The notes: a model not told the origin generated them from the sequence alone. DNA of 64,000 nt from Symbiodinium natans (GCA_905221605.1 CAJNDS010002571.1:186501-250500); one strand, 5' to 3'. Counted from the first letter of the stretch, positions 39,880-50,542 are shown. Made by a program: numbers and translations.

Positions 39880-41050
39880 ACTTGTGACGCTTGTGTATAC
39901 CAGAGCCCTAAGGTAGGAAATCAGTCGAGTACAGGAGCCGTAGCATCAGATACTGACCTTAGGGGGTAGTGCGGAGTCGACCAGTAGAAGTTGGACTAGG
40001 GCTGACAGGTCTTGTGGGTGAGGAGCTAGGAGCTCACGTGTCGACCAGCTGCAGATTCGAAACAGACAAGATTACACTTGGCGAGATCCAGTGCTGATCA
40101 AAACTGCGCAACGCTGATGCAGAAACCCTCACCGCATGGACAAGGTCCTTCGATCCAAGGTTGGTAGGCCTCCTCGGACAGTCTCCACAACAGAACTCCA
40201 CGTTCAAGACCCCATTGGGCCTGTGTGAATCTCTTGTGGCAGGCCTGGCTGTCATTCAGAAATGGAATCGCCACAACCTGAGAGCAATTGTGGGACTCCG
40301 AATGTGGAGTTGATTGAAACCGAAAACCTGAAGTGGGCTGAGTTGGGTTGAGGGCGTTTAGTGTTCATTGTTAGTTTTTGCAGCCAGAACATTCATGATG
40401 ATGATGATGATGGCGGCGGTGGTGGTGACGATGATAGTAGTCGCAAGGATATTAGTGGTGGTGGTGATGCCGGTGACGGATGATGATGGTCAGGGCCGAG
40501 CACTTCGCGCGATGTTTTGCCGTCTTTTCAAAGCTAAACCCACCCGGGGGATTACTTTGCTTCCGGGGCTCTAAAGAACCTTCCATCGAGATGTTCGCGC
40601 CGGGCACACTGTTCTGGCCTGTTTTCTCCACTTGTCTTGCAGCACATGTGTGTGCTCATTCCGTCCGAGCATCTAGTAACAGTAAAGTCTCAGTAAAGAT
40701 AGCAACGTAGAGTTGTTAACCGTCAGTAGAATCCTTTCGGAATCCCACGTGCCGATGCTAAGGCACCGTTAGTTCGCCATAGTTTTCATCATTTTCCATC
40801 CATCCAGGTTCGGGCATAGGCCGGCTGAGTGTCGGACGGTTTTCTTGCTCCAAAGCGCACTTTTGAACACAAACTTTTGAAGTAGAACGTATCCACCAAG
40901 GTGCGGATTTTGGGAGTGGTGGGTTAGGCTGGTTGTTTGCCAGATGGTCACGCCCGCAATCCTCAGGCATCCACTCCATGGGTGTGCGAAGCGATGCGGA
41001 TCGCTGGGCCCCGATTCGTTCTTTGTTCTAAGTATTCTGGATTACATGCT
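39880..41050. other. Region with no gene seen
   Basis: Contains an ATG/GTG trinucleotide-rich stretch (40394-40490). No exon supported. Confidence 0.45.
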
Positions 41051-41073
41051 CGTGTGAGCTCCCTAAACCCGAG

Positions 41074-41154
41074 GTCTTCGAGCTGTTGAGCCGTGCGGCC
41101 CCTAGTGTCAGTAGGCTCAGCAGGCTTTGGGCTCAGCCGGGGCAGCTCACATAG
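41074..41154 (+). CDS. Candidate terminal exon
   Basis: After ACCCGAG the frame reads VFELLSRAAPSVSRLSRLWA and ends GQLT, TAG, directly before a TTTAGGG array. Confidence 0.45.
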   Translation, partial: VFELLSRAAPSVSRLSRLWAQPGQLT

Positions 41155-41192
41155 GGTTTAGGGTTTAGGGTTCAGGGTTTAGGGTTTAGGGA
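41155..41192 (+). repeat. TTTAGGG array, short
   Basis: Five units with one TTCAGGG. Confidence 0.95.
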
Positions 41193-41503
41193 TAGGAGGG
41201 TTCAAAGCTGAAGAGGGGATTCTGCTTTTCAAGATTTCCTCGGGGTATGTGCAGACTTGACGCCTAGATCATGCGGTCGTGCCCTGGCATATCTACAGCA
41301 ACATTGCTTCAGGCTTTCCCAACATGTAGATGCCATCTTCTTTGCAAAGCCTTGTTTTCACATGGCCGTTCTACGTCTGGTGTACATCAAGCCGAGCACT
41401 GTGCACTTGCTGGGAGAAGGATTCTGGAACTGCGGAGACCCCCCAAGCATGAGATCCGGCAGCTAGGTCCAAGACCAGCGCCCTTTTGGTCCGTATTGCC
41501 AGG

Positions 41504-41573
41504 GTTTAGAGTTTAGGGTTTAGGGTTCAGGGTTTGGGGTTTGGGGTTAGGGTTTAGGGTTTACGGTTTAGGG
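41504..41573 (+). repeat. TTTAGGG array with variants
   Basis: Includes TTTAGAG, TTCAGGG, TTTGGGG and TTTACGG. Confidence 0.95.
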
Positions 41574-41589
41574 TGAGAGCTGCTTGCAG

Positions 41590-41665
41590 TTGCGGGTCGT
41601 ATCGGAGGCCTACATCAATGGATGGCCCGGCGCAGCTCCTAGAATCGGCCTGGGCTCGTGAACCT
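41590..41665 (+). CDS. Candidate exon
   Basis: After CTGCTTGCAG: LRVVSEAYINGWPGAAPRIG, TGA shortly after. GGCCCG|GCGCAG could be a GC donor. Confidence 0.35.
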
Positions 41666-41682
41666 CAAGCTTGCTGCCAAGG

Positions 41683-41728
41683 GTTTAGGGAAGTTTAGGG
41701 TTTAGGGTTTAGGGTTTAGGGTTTAGGG
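41683..41728 (+). repeat. TTTAGGG array
   Basis: Five to six units, preceded by a broken unit (GGGAAGTTTAGGG). Confidence 0.95.
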
Positions 41729-42007
41729 TAATTGATGCCAACTCCTCCCAAGTGTGACTCAAAATGCCTCTGAACATGATATTACACCTTTCCATGTGGA
41801 GCCCAACAGTAGCATGACTGATTTCCAAGGCGTATAAGATTTCACGAACATACAGCCTGACAGCTGTACGTCAGGAATTCTTGGACAGAGTTTCGGACTC
41901 GAATATGTTCTGCATACGTTGAGAAGGCACACGATTCACATTCCGGGCCCTTTTGGTTCCTTGACTTGTCATGGCCCCCCCCACCCTTCCCCCCTTCTCT
42001 TTAACAG

Positions 42008-42112
42008 CCCAGTGCAGACCCAATTTTGATGAATCCCCAGGCTGCGCAAAGGCCTACGTACCCCGCCAAGGGCAGCGATCCCATGATGTCCTGGGAGGCT
42101 TGGGCGGCTTGA
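42008..42112 (+). CDS. Candidate terminal exon, C-terminus DPMMSWEAWAA
   Basis: After TCTTTAACAG, 34 codons PSADPILMNPQAAQRPTYPA through DPMMSWEAWAA, stop TGA. One other frame is open, but this one has the more natural composition. Confidence 0.45.
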   Translation, partial: PSADPILMNPQAAQRPTYPAKGSDPMMSWEAWAA

Positions 42113-42525
42113 ACCCCTTTGCTTTTAAGAGCGTTCGTGAGGGTTAGAGGTTGCTTGTTGTTCTTGAGGCCATGGTAGTGCTCCCGAGCATGTTGGTGGT
42201 TTAGGGATGATTCAGATTCGGCAACTCAGCCCCAAAACCTGGAAAAGCCCGAAGCTCAAAACATGAGAATCGGCCACCTGTTTGATTGAAGTTAGTTGTG
42301 AGCTGCACGGCCGCTTGTTTCGACGAAAGATCTCATTATCGCTTCGACCAGAGCTGCATCAGGCGGGGTTGTTTCAGCGTCCGACCTTCCCTGTGCCGCA
42401 ATATCACCACTTCTCCATGGCAGGGGTACGGCTCTCGGTGTTCAGGGTCTCGCGAGTGCGACTCAGCTGTTCAAGGTTGCTTGCGTCGGGCTGATGTCAA
42501 GGGGGTCCCCATGTTGGCCCTTTAG

Positions 42526-42740
42526 GATTTTGGGTTCCGCCCTCGGGCTCCCCTCTCCGAAACACCCTGAGCCCGAGCATTCCCACGAAGGTCACCTACG
42601 CAAAGATTCCGGCTCCTCAGCCGGGGGAGTTTGCCCCGCAGGTGCTGGTGGTGGGGAATTTGCTGGTTTTAGTCGCAGGGATGGAAGGATATCCTTGCGT
42701 TGCGGGTCTGTTTGGCTGTAGTCCCACCGTTGTGTGCCGG
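42526..42740 (+). CDS. Candidate exons with a 37-nt intron
   Basis: Exon 42526-42641 (after CTTTAG) reads PPSGSPLRNTLSPSIPTKVT then IPAPQPGEFAPQ and ends before GTGCTG. Intron 42642-42678 ends GTCGCAG. The next exon continues GWKDILALRVCLAV in phase 0; its end is uncertain. Confidence 0.45.
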
Positions 42741-42957
42741 TGCAGAATTTGGTTTTGGGGCGTGGGACAGGTTAAAGGTTCAGTGAGGGTGCATCATGCT
42801 CGACTCCAAGAGATTGTGTTCGGCATCGCAGTTTCTGTAAGCCACAATATGTGGAGGCTCATTCGAGACCACGCCTAAAAGATTCCCTCCAAGAAAACTG
42901 AGCCGCACTCAGCATAATTTCATGGCAAGTCAAGACAGACCGGCCACATCTTCTCAG

Positions 42958-43023
42958 GAGTTTCAGGCGGCGGCTTCGGACAAGGCAATGCGTGCACTTC
43001 AATGTCCAGCAAAGCTCTTATAA
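42958..43023 (+). CDS. Candidate terminal exon
   Basis: After CTTCTCAG|GAG: EFQAAASDKAMRALQCPAKL L, TAA. Fits the AG|GAG style. Confidence 0.45.
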   Translation, partial: EFQAAASDKAMRALQCPAKLL

Positions 43024-43338
43024 GGTCTAAGTCTAATCTCCCAGGTCTCTTCCCTCCGAAGCTGTTCACTGATGTACTGATGCACGGGCGTCGGGCTACG
43101 TGAATGGAAGTATACCATGCTGTTTGATGTCGTTGTCGGCAGCATTTGTCAAGGAGCTCCTATGTTGATCCACCAGCAGTAATGCCAACATTCGGTCAGC
43201 TCTATGTGTCAGTGGTAAGGTTGTTCATGCGTATTCCTGAGAGATCCAGGCATGGTCAGGCTCAGGGTCGTGATCCATTTGCAGCATTCCGATCTTGCCA
43301 AGTATGTCGGCGTTTCGTGAAGACATACACTCCCGCAG

Positions 43339-43396
43339 GCGGAGAAATATTTCTTCTTCTCCGATCCGCGAGGGGCCTGGTCTTTCATGATATGGG
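43339..43396 (+). CDS. Candidate exon AEKYFFFSDPRGAWSFMIW
   Basis: Between CTCCCGCAG and a TTTAGGG array. Two other frames are open over the same stretch, so frame choice rests on composition. Confidence 0.35.
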
Positions 43397-43472
43397 TTTA
43401 GGGTTTAGGGTTTAGGGTTTAGGGTTCAGGGTTTAGGGTTTAGGGTTCATGGTTCAGAGTTTAGGGTTTAGG
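43396..43472 (+). repeat. TTTAGGG array with TTCAGGG variants
   Basis: Eleven units, several variants at the 3' end. Confidence 0.96.
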
Positions 43473-43639
43473 GGGGGTCATGACTTGTGGTTCGAGTTTC
43501 TCGAATCACACGAATGTCGAAAGGAAGGAGTCCAAATACATGCGTAAGAAACGAGACTGACCTTGTGAGTCCCCCTTAGCATTGAATATAATCTGCGGTT
43601 TCGGGTTCAGAGATTTAGGTTTCTGATGTTGCGGGTATG

Positions 43640-43825
43640 CCCCTCCCACCCCCCCCCCCCCGCCTCTTTCCGCGCTCTCTCCCTCCCCCGCCCTCTCTCT
43701 TTCGCCTTATTTATTTCTTTATCTTCTCTCCCTATTTCTCTGATTGCCTCTGTCTCCCTCTCCCTCTCACCCTCCCTCCCACCCTTCTTGCCTCCCTCCC
43801 TCTATTCCTCTCTTTCAGCCCCAGC
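43640..43825. repeat. Polypyrimidine (CT/CCT) tract
   Basis: About 180 bp almost free of purines on the + strand. Confidence 0.95.
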
Positions 43826-43879
43826 TCGTACATGCAAGGATGATCACACGCTCGAATGCGTTCATTCCCGAGCACCCGT

Positions 43880-46170
43880 CACATGGCCTATCGCAGTCCA
43901 GGGCCCAGGCAGCACTTATCGGTCAATTCCGCTTGGGAGCAAAATCTTTGCAGGAAGTAGGCTTGTGTGTGTGTGTGGCTCGAACTTGCCACTCTGCTTG
44001 AATGAGTGTTGGAACAGAAGGGTTTGCCCCATAGTCATCAGACAGCCCACAAGCAGCAGCAGCAGCAGTTGTCTTTTTTTTCTAGTGTTTTCGCAGCGCA
44101 AACAGCTCTGCAGTTCACATTGCGCTGACCAGCTCGCTTTGCCCAAGCATCCAGGGTTATGTTGGCAGATGCGGAGTGTGACGAGAACTCGGCACAGGAG
44201 TTTTTTTTGACATGTTTATCTGCCAATCGGGGGTCTTTACTGGAAGTCTGACAAGAATTTTAACGCTGAAACAATCCGACGAGCTTAGGCCCAATGTCAG
44301 ATGTCATACAAATGTCGGACATTGTCGGACTCTTCAGAACAACGGCTAAATGTGGCTCAGGTCCAGGAAGTTTGCAAGCAGCGCGCCCTCCTTGAGCCTC
44401 TGAAGATCTGAGAAGCTACGAATTGTGACGAACGAGTCATAGAGAGCTACAAAGCCTATAGGACCTCACACAGCAAGCCGTTCGGGACGTTGCACGTACA
44501 CGCACAATGTACGCACTGCTGCTAAGCCACAGTTTTTAGGTTGTAGCAAGGTCTGGCAAGGATGCGTGTGAAACCATGTGCTGAACAGCGGCAGTCCACT
44601 TCCAAGAAGTGGGAGTCTCACCCGCGACGTGCGAGACGACAACGGTTTCGGGTTCTCGTGCACCCTTGACCCAGACCTCAACCATAAACCCATGTCCGTA
44701 TGAACCATGATATGTACTGACTCTATGGACTTAACTTGCGGATTGGCCGTGGAGGATGGAGCATGATTTTGAACAGGCAGGCCTGGCTATGAATGCCGAT
44801 GACTGTTCTTTCAAAAGCTAGTGAGTCCTGTCGAAGCATCCCTGAATGCCGCACACCCGAGCAGGCTCCGTCTCTCAAACCAGATGCTTCTTAGAACCAG
44901 TTTGCGACCCACGTCCCGACGCCCGAAGTTCAAGAGATCACCTATGCTAGCCCCAAACCCCTAAACAACTTACAGTTATCCCTGAATCTTTTCGAACGAT
45001 GCTGTGCGAATCGACTTGCCGCGCCATGGCAGATCTGGGGGCTGAATGGTAATGGGCAGAATCGTGGCTTCCAAGTAGAATTCAAGTGAGCTCGCCCGCA
45101 AGCAAGTCAAATGCGTTGTAGACAACAAGCTACGACTTAAGCGCAAAGCCGCGTTTGCTGAAGTATGCCTTCCCAGCACAAACTGAAAACAGGGGGATAG
45201 CAAAGCGGCAAGGAGCAACGGCAAATGTTGCTTTCAAGTGTCTGCCCTGCCAAGCCCTCTGCGAAGTTTGTTTATGCCTTCGTCCCATGGAAGGTTCCCA
45301 CATGGGGCTTAGAGGAAAGCGCATTGAGAAGTGATGTTACTCAGGACGAATCCTCAACTCTGCAAGACAATGCGACGAAACATAGACTAAGAACCACAGC
45401 AACTTCTAGGGCTGTTTAGTTGGAGCAGCATTTGCTCGGTTGAGAAATGTCGAAGGCTTGGCACACTTGCAGTTCCCTAGAACCCTAAACCCTAAACCCT
45501 GTGGCATATTCGTTAACGTTGCCTGTTCTGCGCAGCGCTTCTCAGCGGTGCTCAGCGGGGCAAGGTTTATGCAGTATAGGTCGGAGGCATGATGCTACAG
45601 TAAGGTGGCTAACAGGTTCAAGGGTTGGTGTCTGACAGCATGTTGCAAAGACTTGCAGTTACTTAATGTGTTGGTGCAGTGGATATTTAGTGGGACCTGG
45701 TGTGCACCTTAAAAACTTTGTGTTGCTAGCACGATGCCACTAAGAGATTGACCTTCCCAGCGGTTGTAATACGGTCGTTTGCAACCATAAGGTCCCAGGA
45801 CATTCTCTCCTCATGTCTTGCTTTGGTCAGGGCTTCCGCTTCATGTCCTACTAGGTAGGGTTTAGGGTTTAGGGTTCAGGCATTCTGTCATGAGCCCCAC
45901 CACCACGCAGTTCTTGATACATGTATGTTGATTCTTGATTTCGCCTAGGCCCACACCCCAAACTGCACGTACACCCATAGCCAGAAACTACAAATCCCGA
46001 TCCCCAAACCCTCAACCCGTCAGACATGATCTACCATAGTGAAGTTGCAAAACGGCATTTACACTGGCCACGACCCTTCCGTTCTTGGTCACGTTCTGGG
46101 CTTTCGGATTTTCAACCCCGAGAGCCGCTTACAAGCCCATCCATTTTGGTTTTGCTTTTCTGATTGGTTT
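43880..46170. other. Region with no gene seen
   Basis: Small CAG run at 44055-44068 and two short telomere-like arrays (45481-45500, 45856-45878). No exon supported in 2.3 kb. Confidence 0.45.
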
Positions 46171-46180
46171 GGCCCAGCTT

Positions 46181-46219
46181 TAAACCCTAAACCCTAAACC
46201 CTAAACCCTAAACCCTAAA
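46181..46219 (-). repeat. CCCTAAA array, short
   Basis: Five perfect units. Confidence 0.95.
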
Positions 46220-46460
46220 ACTTTGTCGGGCTTTAGTCGAAGTCGGTTGTGTGTGACGGGTTGCCGTGCGGCGCACTCCTGATGCCCGTGCCAAGGACCA
46301 AAAACATCCGTGGGCACCGGTTTTGTCACTTGGCCCTCTCCCTTAGCAGCTTCCAGACTTCGCTGGTTTGGCTTCCATCCTTCCAGAGGCCCCCTACTTG
46401 CGCCCTACACAGTCGCTGCCTAAAGTCACCCACAGCAAGATGCGGATGTAGGCTATCGTG

Positions 46461-46646
46461 TCAGAGAGACGTTTGGAGTGAGTCTGTTGCTTTATCCATC
46501 GTTTCATGCCCCCGAAGCATCCCTGACTCGCTCAGGTTGCGCTGCTCTTGGGCAGATGCTGCCTTGGCAGCAAACTCGGTCAACTTCCCCACGTCCTTGA
46601 CGTCGTGAAAGTTCAAGGCCAGGCTCACCGCCCAGGGCTCCGGGGT
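46461..46646 (-). CDS. Minus-strand exon, helical protein, unknown
   Basis: Open from 46646 down to TGA (46463-46461). It reads TPEPWAVSLALNFHDVKDVG, then KLTEFAAKAASAQEQRNLSE and ends ATDSLQTSL. Strongly helical, Ala/Glu/Lys-rich and protein-like. Most neighbours are on the + strand. No family recognised; the 5' boundary is unverified. Confidence 0.45.
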   Translation of the reverse strand, partial: TPEPWAVSLALNFHDVKDVGKLTEFAAKAASAQEQRNLSESGMLRGHETMDKATDSLQTSL

Positions 46647-46904
46647 TCAAGAGATAGAAAGTTTTGAGGCTTGCTCAGGGTCTTTGCTGCACTTAGTGTC
46701 GGTCTTCGGATCCGGCCCAGTCGGGATGCACCGCCGATCCAGTGGTTTTAGGGGACTTTTATGGTGTTGTTGAGCAATCCCTTGTGGTCCGTCTATGGAA
46801 GTACCATAGACGTGTGGGGAAAATGCTCCAAACATTTTGGGAGCTCTGGTGTCCGCCATGCAGCCATGGTGATGGTGGTGGCGACAGCAGTACTGCGCGC
46901 AGTA

Positions 46905-46930
46905 ACCCTAACCCTAAACCCTAAACCCCA
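46905..46930 (-). repeat. CCCTAAA array, short
   Basis: Three to four units. Confidence 0.9.
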
Positions 46931-47068
46931 AATGTTGTGACCTGGGGTGATGCTTACTATGGTGACAGACATTGGTGGCACCGTGCCAGAAACAAGGGCA
47001 CCCACAGCATCATAGCTTCCAAAAGATTGGCTCTAAAACGATCCGAAATGACAGTATCGGAACAGAAG

Positions 47069-47250
47069 GTCATCACGAAGTCTCAAGGCCTGAAATGCCG
47101 CAGACCACAATCAAGTGCAGACTCGTGGACTTCGAGGGCATGTTGCCTCGCTTCCGCTGCACCTTCAACCTACTCCCCGAAGTCCCTCCCAAGCCCCTCC
47201 AAGATGAACAGCACTCGCCGCAAGTGTGTCTCAGCAAAGTTTTTGTTTGA
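47069..47250 (+). CDS. Candidate terminal exon
   Basis: After ACAGAAG the frame reads HHEVSRPEMPQTTIKCRLVD, then FEGMLPRFRCTFNLLPEVPP and stops at TGA 47248-47250. The same frame is open further upstream. Unknown family. Confidence 0.45.
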
Positions 47251-47299
47251 GTTCGGATCTGAAGAAATTCTCCTCCAAGCCTCCAACTTTGGGTTTCGG

Positions 47300-47408
47300 G
47301 TTTAAGGTTTAGGGTTTAGGGTTTAGGGGTTTAGGGTTCAGGGTTCAGGGTTTAGGGTTTAAGGTTTAGGGTTTAGGGTTCAGGGTTTAGGGTTTAGGGT
47401 TTAGGGTT
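47300..47408 (+). repeat. TTTAGGG array with TTCAGGG / TTTAAGG variants
   Basis: About 15 units. Ends GGGTTTGCAG at the next exon. Confidence 0.97.
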
Positions 47409-47413
47409 TGCAG

Positions 47414-48009
47414 GAGTTACGGCCGAGCTTGAGGGCATCCGCCTCCGCGGCATTCTCTTCGCCTTGGGACAGGCGGAGCCAAGGTTTGGGGGGCTGAAGG
47501 GTTTCGGGGTTTTGGGGTGTTGGGGTTTAGGGTTTAGGGCTTAGGGCTTAGGGTTTAGGGTTTAGGGTTGAGGGCTTCAGAACCTGTGCGCTTTTGGCTC
47601 TTATCTTTGCCAGCTTGGGGACGGACAAACCATCACCAAAGCAGCAGGTCTCTGATTTTGCGGCAAGGTTTCAACTGTAGCGTGCACCCTTGATCTGATG
47701 GAAACGGCGACTCTTCCATTTCACAAAACTTGCATTCTCCAAGCTTCCAACTCCTCGGCCTTAACCCTTATATGGGTCCTACGGGTACTTCCCAAAATGG
47801 GGTTATATGCCCCGTTTATACCCAAATAGAATAGAATATCCTTATACAGGGACGCCCAGAAAGGGCACCCGATATTTTCGGAAACCCCTACAAGACCCAA
47901 ACCCCGTGCTCTTGGGCAACAGGTGGCAGAGGCGTTGTCCGAACTCTCCGACATGGAAGGTCCTCAGGCGTTTGCTGGAATGGGGCATTCCAGGGTCCGT
48001 TTACAGCAT
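47414..48009 (+). CDS. Three phase-consistent exons of gene H, unknown
   Basis: 47414-47483: after TTTGCAG, VTAELEGIRLRGILFALGQA EP, donor GTTTGG. 47614-47647: after TTTGCCAG, (S)LGTDKPSPKQQ, donor GTCTCT. 47923-48009: after GGCAACAG, VAEALSELSDMEGPQAFAGM, open to a TTTAGGG array. Phases agree across both joins (2 then 0). Intron 1 carries a telomere-like array (47520-47570), intron 2 a family-1 MITE (47767-47888). Both ends of the gene are missing. Confidence 0.5.
47519..47571 (+). repeat. TTTAGGG array with CTTAGGG variants
   Basis: Seven units, inside an intron of gene H. Confidence 0.95.
47767..47888. mobile_element. MITE-like element, family 1, diverged
   Basis: The right half ATATCCTTATACAGGGACGC and the terminus TATTTTCGGAAACCCCT match the family. 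Left end diverged. Confidence 0.55.
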
Positions 48010-48060
48010 GGGTTTAGGGGTTTAGGGTCAACCCTAAACCCTAGACCCTAAACCCTCAAC
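48010..48060. repeat. Head-to-head telomere-like arrays
   Basis: TTTAGGG units (48010-48027) followed after a few bases by CCCTAAA/CCCTAGA units (48031-48058): an inverted pair that could form a hairpin. Confidence 0.93.
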
Positions 48061-48089
48061 CATTGGATCTTTCTAGCATGGAGGGTTTT

Positions 48090-48224
48090 CTGCCTAGCGT
48101 TTCGGGTGCCTCAGCGTTCTATTGATACGGGTCCCTTGGGCATCTTCTGGGGTGGGCGGGGGGCTGGCTGCCTAGCATTTCGGGTGCCCAAGGGTACTAT
48201 TGCATGGATCCCTTGGGCATATTA
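48090..48224 (+). repeat. Imperfect tandem duplication, about 78 bp
   Basis: CTGCCTAGCGTTTCGGGTGC and CTGCCTAGCATTTCGGGTGC, each followed about 40 bp later by ATCCCTTGGGCAT or GTCCCTTGGGCAT. Confidence 0.85.
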
Positions 48225-48668
48225 GCCCTAAACTGGTGCAGGCAGGAGGGGGTTTTGGACTGGTCCCTTGCAAGCGTTGCTGAGGATGTAGTATAGGGCA
48301 GGTCTTAGGCGAGGACGACGCAAATCTGAAATCAGATGGGCTAGGGCTAGGACTCCGCATGCCTCATGCTTTGAAGTATGCAGATTCTGGCGAAGCAGCC
48401 CCTGTGGTGCTGCAGCTGCCGACAGATTCCCATTGTCCTGACCTCGTGAACTTAGAACCATAAGTTGTCCTTTCGCGCTGGATCCCTAGACCCTTTGCAC
48501 TGAAAGGCCCAAGTTTTCCATGTCCCAGACTGTGTTTAAGAAGCCCTACGCCCCATCCGTATTTCAGACCCGCAAGTTCTCTTCCTAGTTTATTTCTACT
48601 CCCTCGAAATATGGCTCAGGTGTGAGCCCAGAAACCTGTAAAGCAGCTCCCCATTCAAGGCTATGCAC

Positions 48669-48731
48669 CCTAAACCCGAAACCCTAAACCCTAAACCCTA
48701 AACCCTAAACCCTAAACCCTAAACCCTAAAC
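48669..48731 (-). repeat. CCCTAAA array
   Basis: Nine units, ending 8 bp before a candidate exon. Confidence 0.97.
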
Positions 48732-48739
48732 CTGAGCAG

Positions 48740-48848
48740 CAGCAGGAGGTCTCCCCAAGCTGTATCGCGGCCTTCTGGGATGGGCCGTTCGCGCTCAGCA
48801 GTGCTTTGCCAAGCATGGGTGCTGATGAAGGATTCTGCGGTTCATGTG
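48740..48848 (+). CDS. Candidate exon, unknown
   Basis: Next to ...CCTGAGCAG the frame reads QQEVSPSCIAAFWDGPFALS and on to DEGFCGSCD, reaching a CCCTAAA array. Possibly the same gene as the terminal exon at 49504-49553. Confidence 0.4.
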
Positions 48849-49023
48849 ACCCTAAACCCTAAACCCTTAACCCGAAACCCGCGTTGGTCAGCCGTTTCCA
48901 CTGGCCTTCTGTGGGTCCACGGGATTGGGGCTTAAGTGCACAGTGCGAGTGCAAATAGGCATGCAGTCCCTGGCTCATCCTGCACTCATCCTCGAGTCGG
49001 TTAACATGTGTTTCGAGTTCCAT

Positions 49024-49075
49024 GGTTTAGGGTTTAGGGTTTAGGGTTTGGGGTTTAGGGTCTAGGGTTTAGGGT
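49024..49075 (+). repeat. TTTAGGG array with variants
   Basis: Includes TTTGGGG and TCTAGGG. Confidence 0.95.
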
Positions 49076-49248
49076 CTGATCCTTGTCCAGCACGTTGCAT
49101 CTCTTTTCAGCTGCTTTCAATCACAATCAGCTCATGCCATGTTGGTTTGTGCTTCAGTATTTGAGTTGCAGTGTTCGAAACTGGCCATATGGAGAGTGGT
49201 GCTGAGTGGTACTCCTGCAAATTAGGACGGTTGCAGACCTGACTCGCA

Positions 49249-49322
49249 AACCCTAAACCCTAAACCCTAAACCCTAAACCCTAAACCCTAAACCCTAAAC
49301 CCTAAACCCTAAACCCTAAACC
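49249..49322 (-). repeat. CCCTAAA array
   Basis: Ten perfect units. Confidence 0.98.
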
Positions 49323-49351
49323 CACAACTAAACAGCACAGGAAGGCTTTTC

Positions 49352-49450
49352 TCTATATCCCCTTGGGAGTTAGTTTTTATGTTTGTTTATATAAAACCCA
49401 AGAGGATGTTAAAACTACTATTTTTATTCAGGTTCTAAGGGGAGTATAGT
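49352..49450. mobile_element. MITE-like element, family 3, copy 1
   Basis: Left CTATATCCCCTTGGGA, right (reversed) CTATACTCCCCTTAGAAC. Shares TTGTTTATATAAAACCCAAG with the copy at 57484. Confidence 0.75.
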
Positions 49451-49503
49451 TCAGTTTGGATTGCATTCTTGAGGCCATCGCGTTCACAGCATGGGAAGTC
49501 CAG

Positions 49504-49553
49504 TCTTCGATATCGAGGAGGAGAAGAAGGCTTATTCGTGCCAAGTCAACTGA
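49504..49553 (+). CDS. Candidate terminal exon
   Basis: After AAGTCCAG: FDIEEEKKAYSCQVN, TGA. An in-frame ATG upstream (MGSPVFDI) gives an alternative reading. Confidence 0.45.
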
Positions 49554-49849
49554 ACCCGAAGCTCAACAGTCCTGAGAATCTGACGCTGACATAGCTTCGC
49601 TGCGTTGAGGGAGGCTGCAGAACCCAGCGAACTGATGGAATTTGACTTCTTGCGACTCAAAGAACCAGGGCTTGCGCCCTTTCCGAGGGCAGTCAGGACC
49701 GCAAGCCTGCCCAAGCCCCCCTGCAACAATCAGGATGGCAGTTAAGAGCAGCATGGCAGCCTTAAATCCATCAACTCTATGTCTGACACTTCTAAAGCTG
49801 TAGTCTATTTGGATTCATGACTTTGCGGTTGACCTTGACTAACCACACT

Positions 49850-49873
49850 AACCCTAAACCCTAAACCCTAAAC
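49850..49873 (-). repeat. CCCTAAA array, short
   Basis: Three units ending directly at the ATG of gene J. Confidence 0.9.
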
Positions 49874-50127
49874 ATGAGTAATGAACTCCTGGGTGCGCAG
49901 CGGCAGGCGCCAGCTGATCAGAGGCACCGCCCTCAGAGCCATAAGGGCATGAAGGTCAATTCCTGAAGCACTTCATGGTTCATACCCTAAACCCTAAACC
50001 CTAAACCCTAAACCCTAAACCCTAAACCCTAAACCCTAAGGTTTTCAACATCCTCTCAGAGTCGCTGGCTGAAGTCTTTACGTTCAGGGAGCAGGTTTGC
50101 CGGAAGCGCTTCGTGGTGGATAAATGA
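49874..50127 (+). CDS. Small two-exon gene J, intron filled by a CCCTAAA array
   Basis: Exon 49874-49954 reads MSNELLGAQRQAPADQRHRP and ends KGMK before GTCAAT. After 86 nt ending CCCTAAG, exon 50041-50127 continues in phase 0: VFNILSESLAEVFTFREQVC and RKRFVVDK, stop TGA. That gives a 55-residue basic peptide, or the C-terminal part of a longer protein if the ATG is internal. The intron is GT..AG and mostly CCCTAAA heptamers. No family recognised. Confidence 0.55.
49984..50040 (-). repeat. CCCTAAA array, intron of gene J
   Basis: Eight units; the last, CCCTAAG, supplies the acceptor AG. Confidence 0.97.
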
Positions 50128-50517
50128 GGGGGCGTTCAGCCCGAGGCCCTCAACCACGCTAAGTCCCGAAGCCCAAAGTTCTGCCATTTGAAGTTTAGAA
50201 GCTCTACCAGCCCTTTCAACCCCAAACCCATAGCCATAGCCTCCAAGGGGGCCGCCGGATAAAGGGATTAGCAAGCTGTAACAGCCTTCACTCCTGCCGA
50301 GTTTGGTCCAGTGCTGGTGGGCGGAAGGCTCTTGTTGGGTGGCCTCGTGGATGCAAGAAACATGAGCTGAAGCCCCCAAGACCTTGCATTGCAGCCCTGT
50401 TCAATTAGAATTGACCTCCACCTCCATGTCTAGAAGTTCCCCATGGACGAGGCCGATTTGAAGCCGATGTAGGCCGATTGTGCAGTTCGGTTTAAGGTCT
50501 TAGGCCCATGGGCCTCC

Positions 50518-50542
50518 TAAACCCTAAACCCTAAACCCTAAA
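50518..50542 (-). repeat. CCCTAAA array, short
   Basis: Three to four units. Confidence 0.92.

Noticed and set aside
43626-44210. 194-codon ORF
   Set aside because: Its N-terminal half is a translated polypyrimidine tract (Ser/Leu/Pro) and the rest has no motif.
50056-50379. 107-codon - strand ORF
   Set aside because: It overlaps the + strand terminal exon of gene J, which has a phase-consistent partner exon. I kept the + strand reading, although the - strand frame is not implausible.
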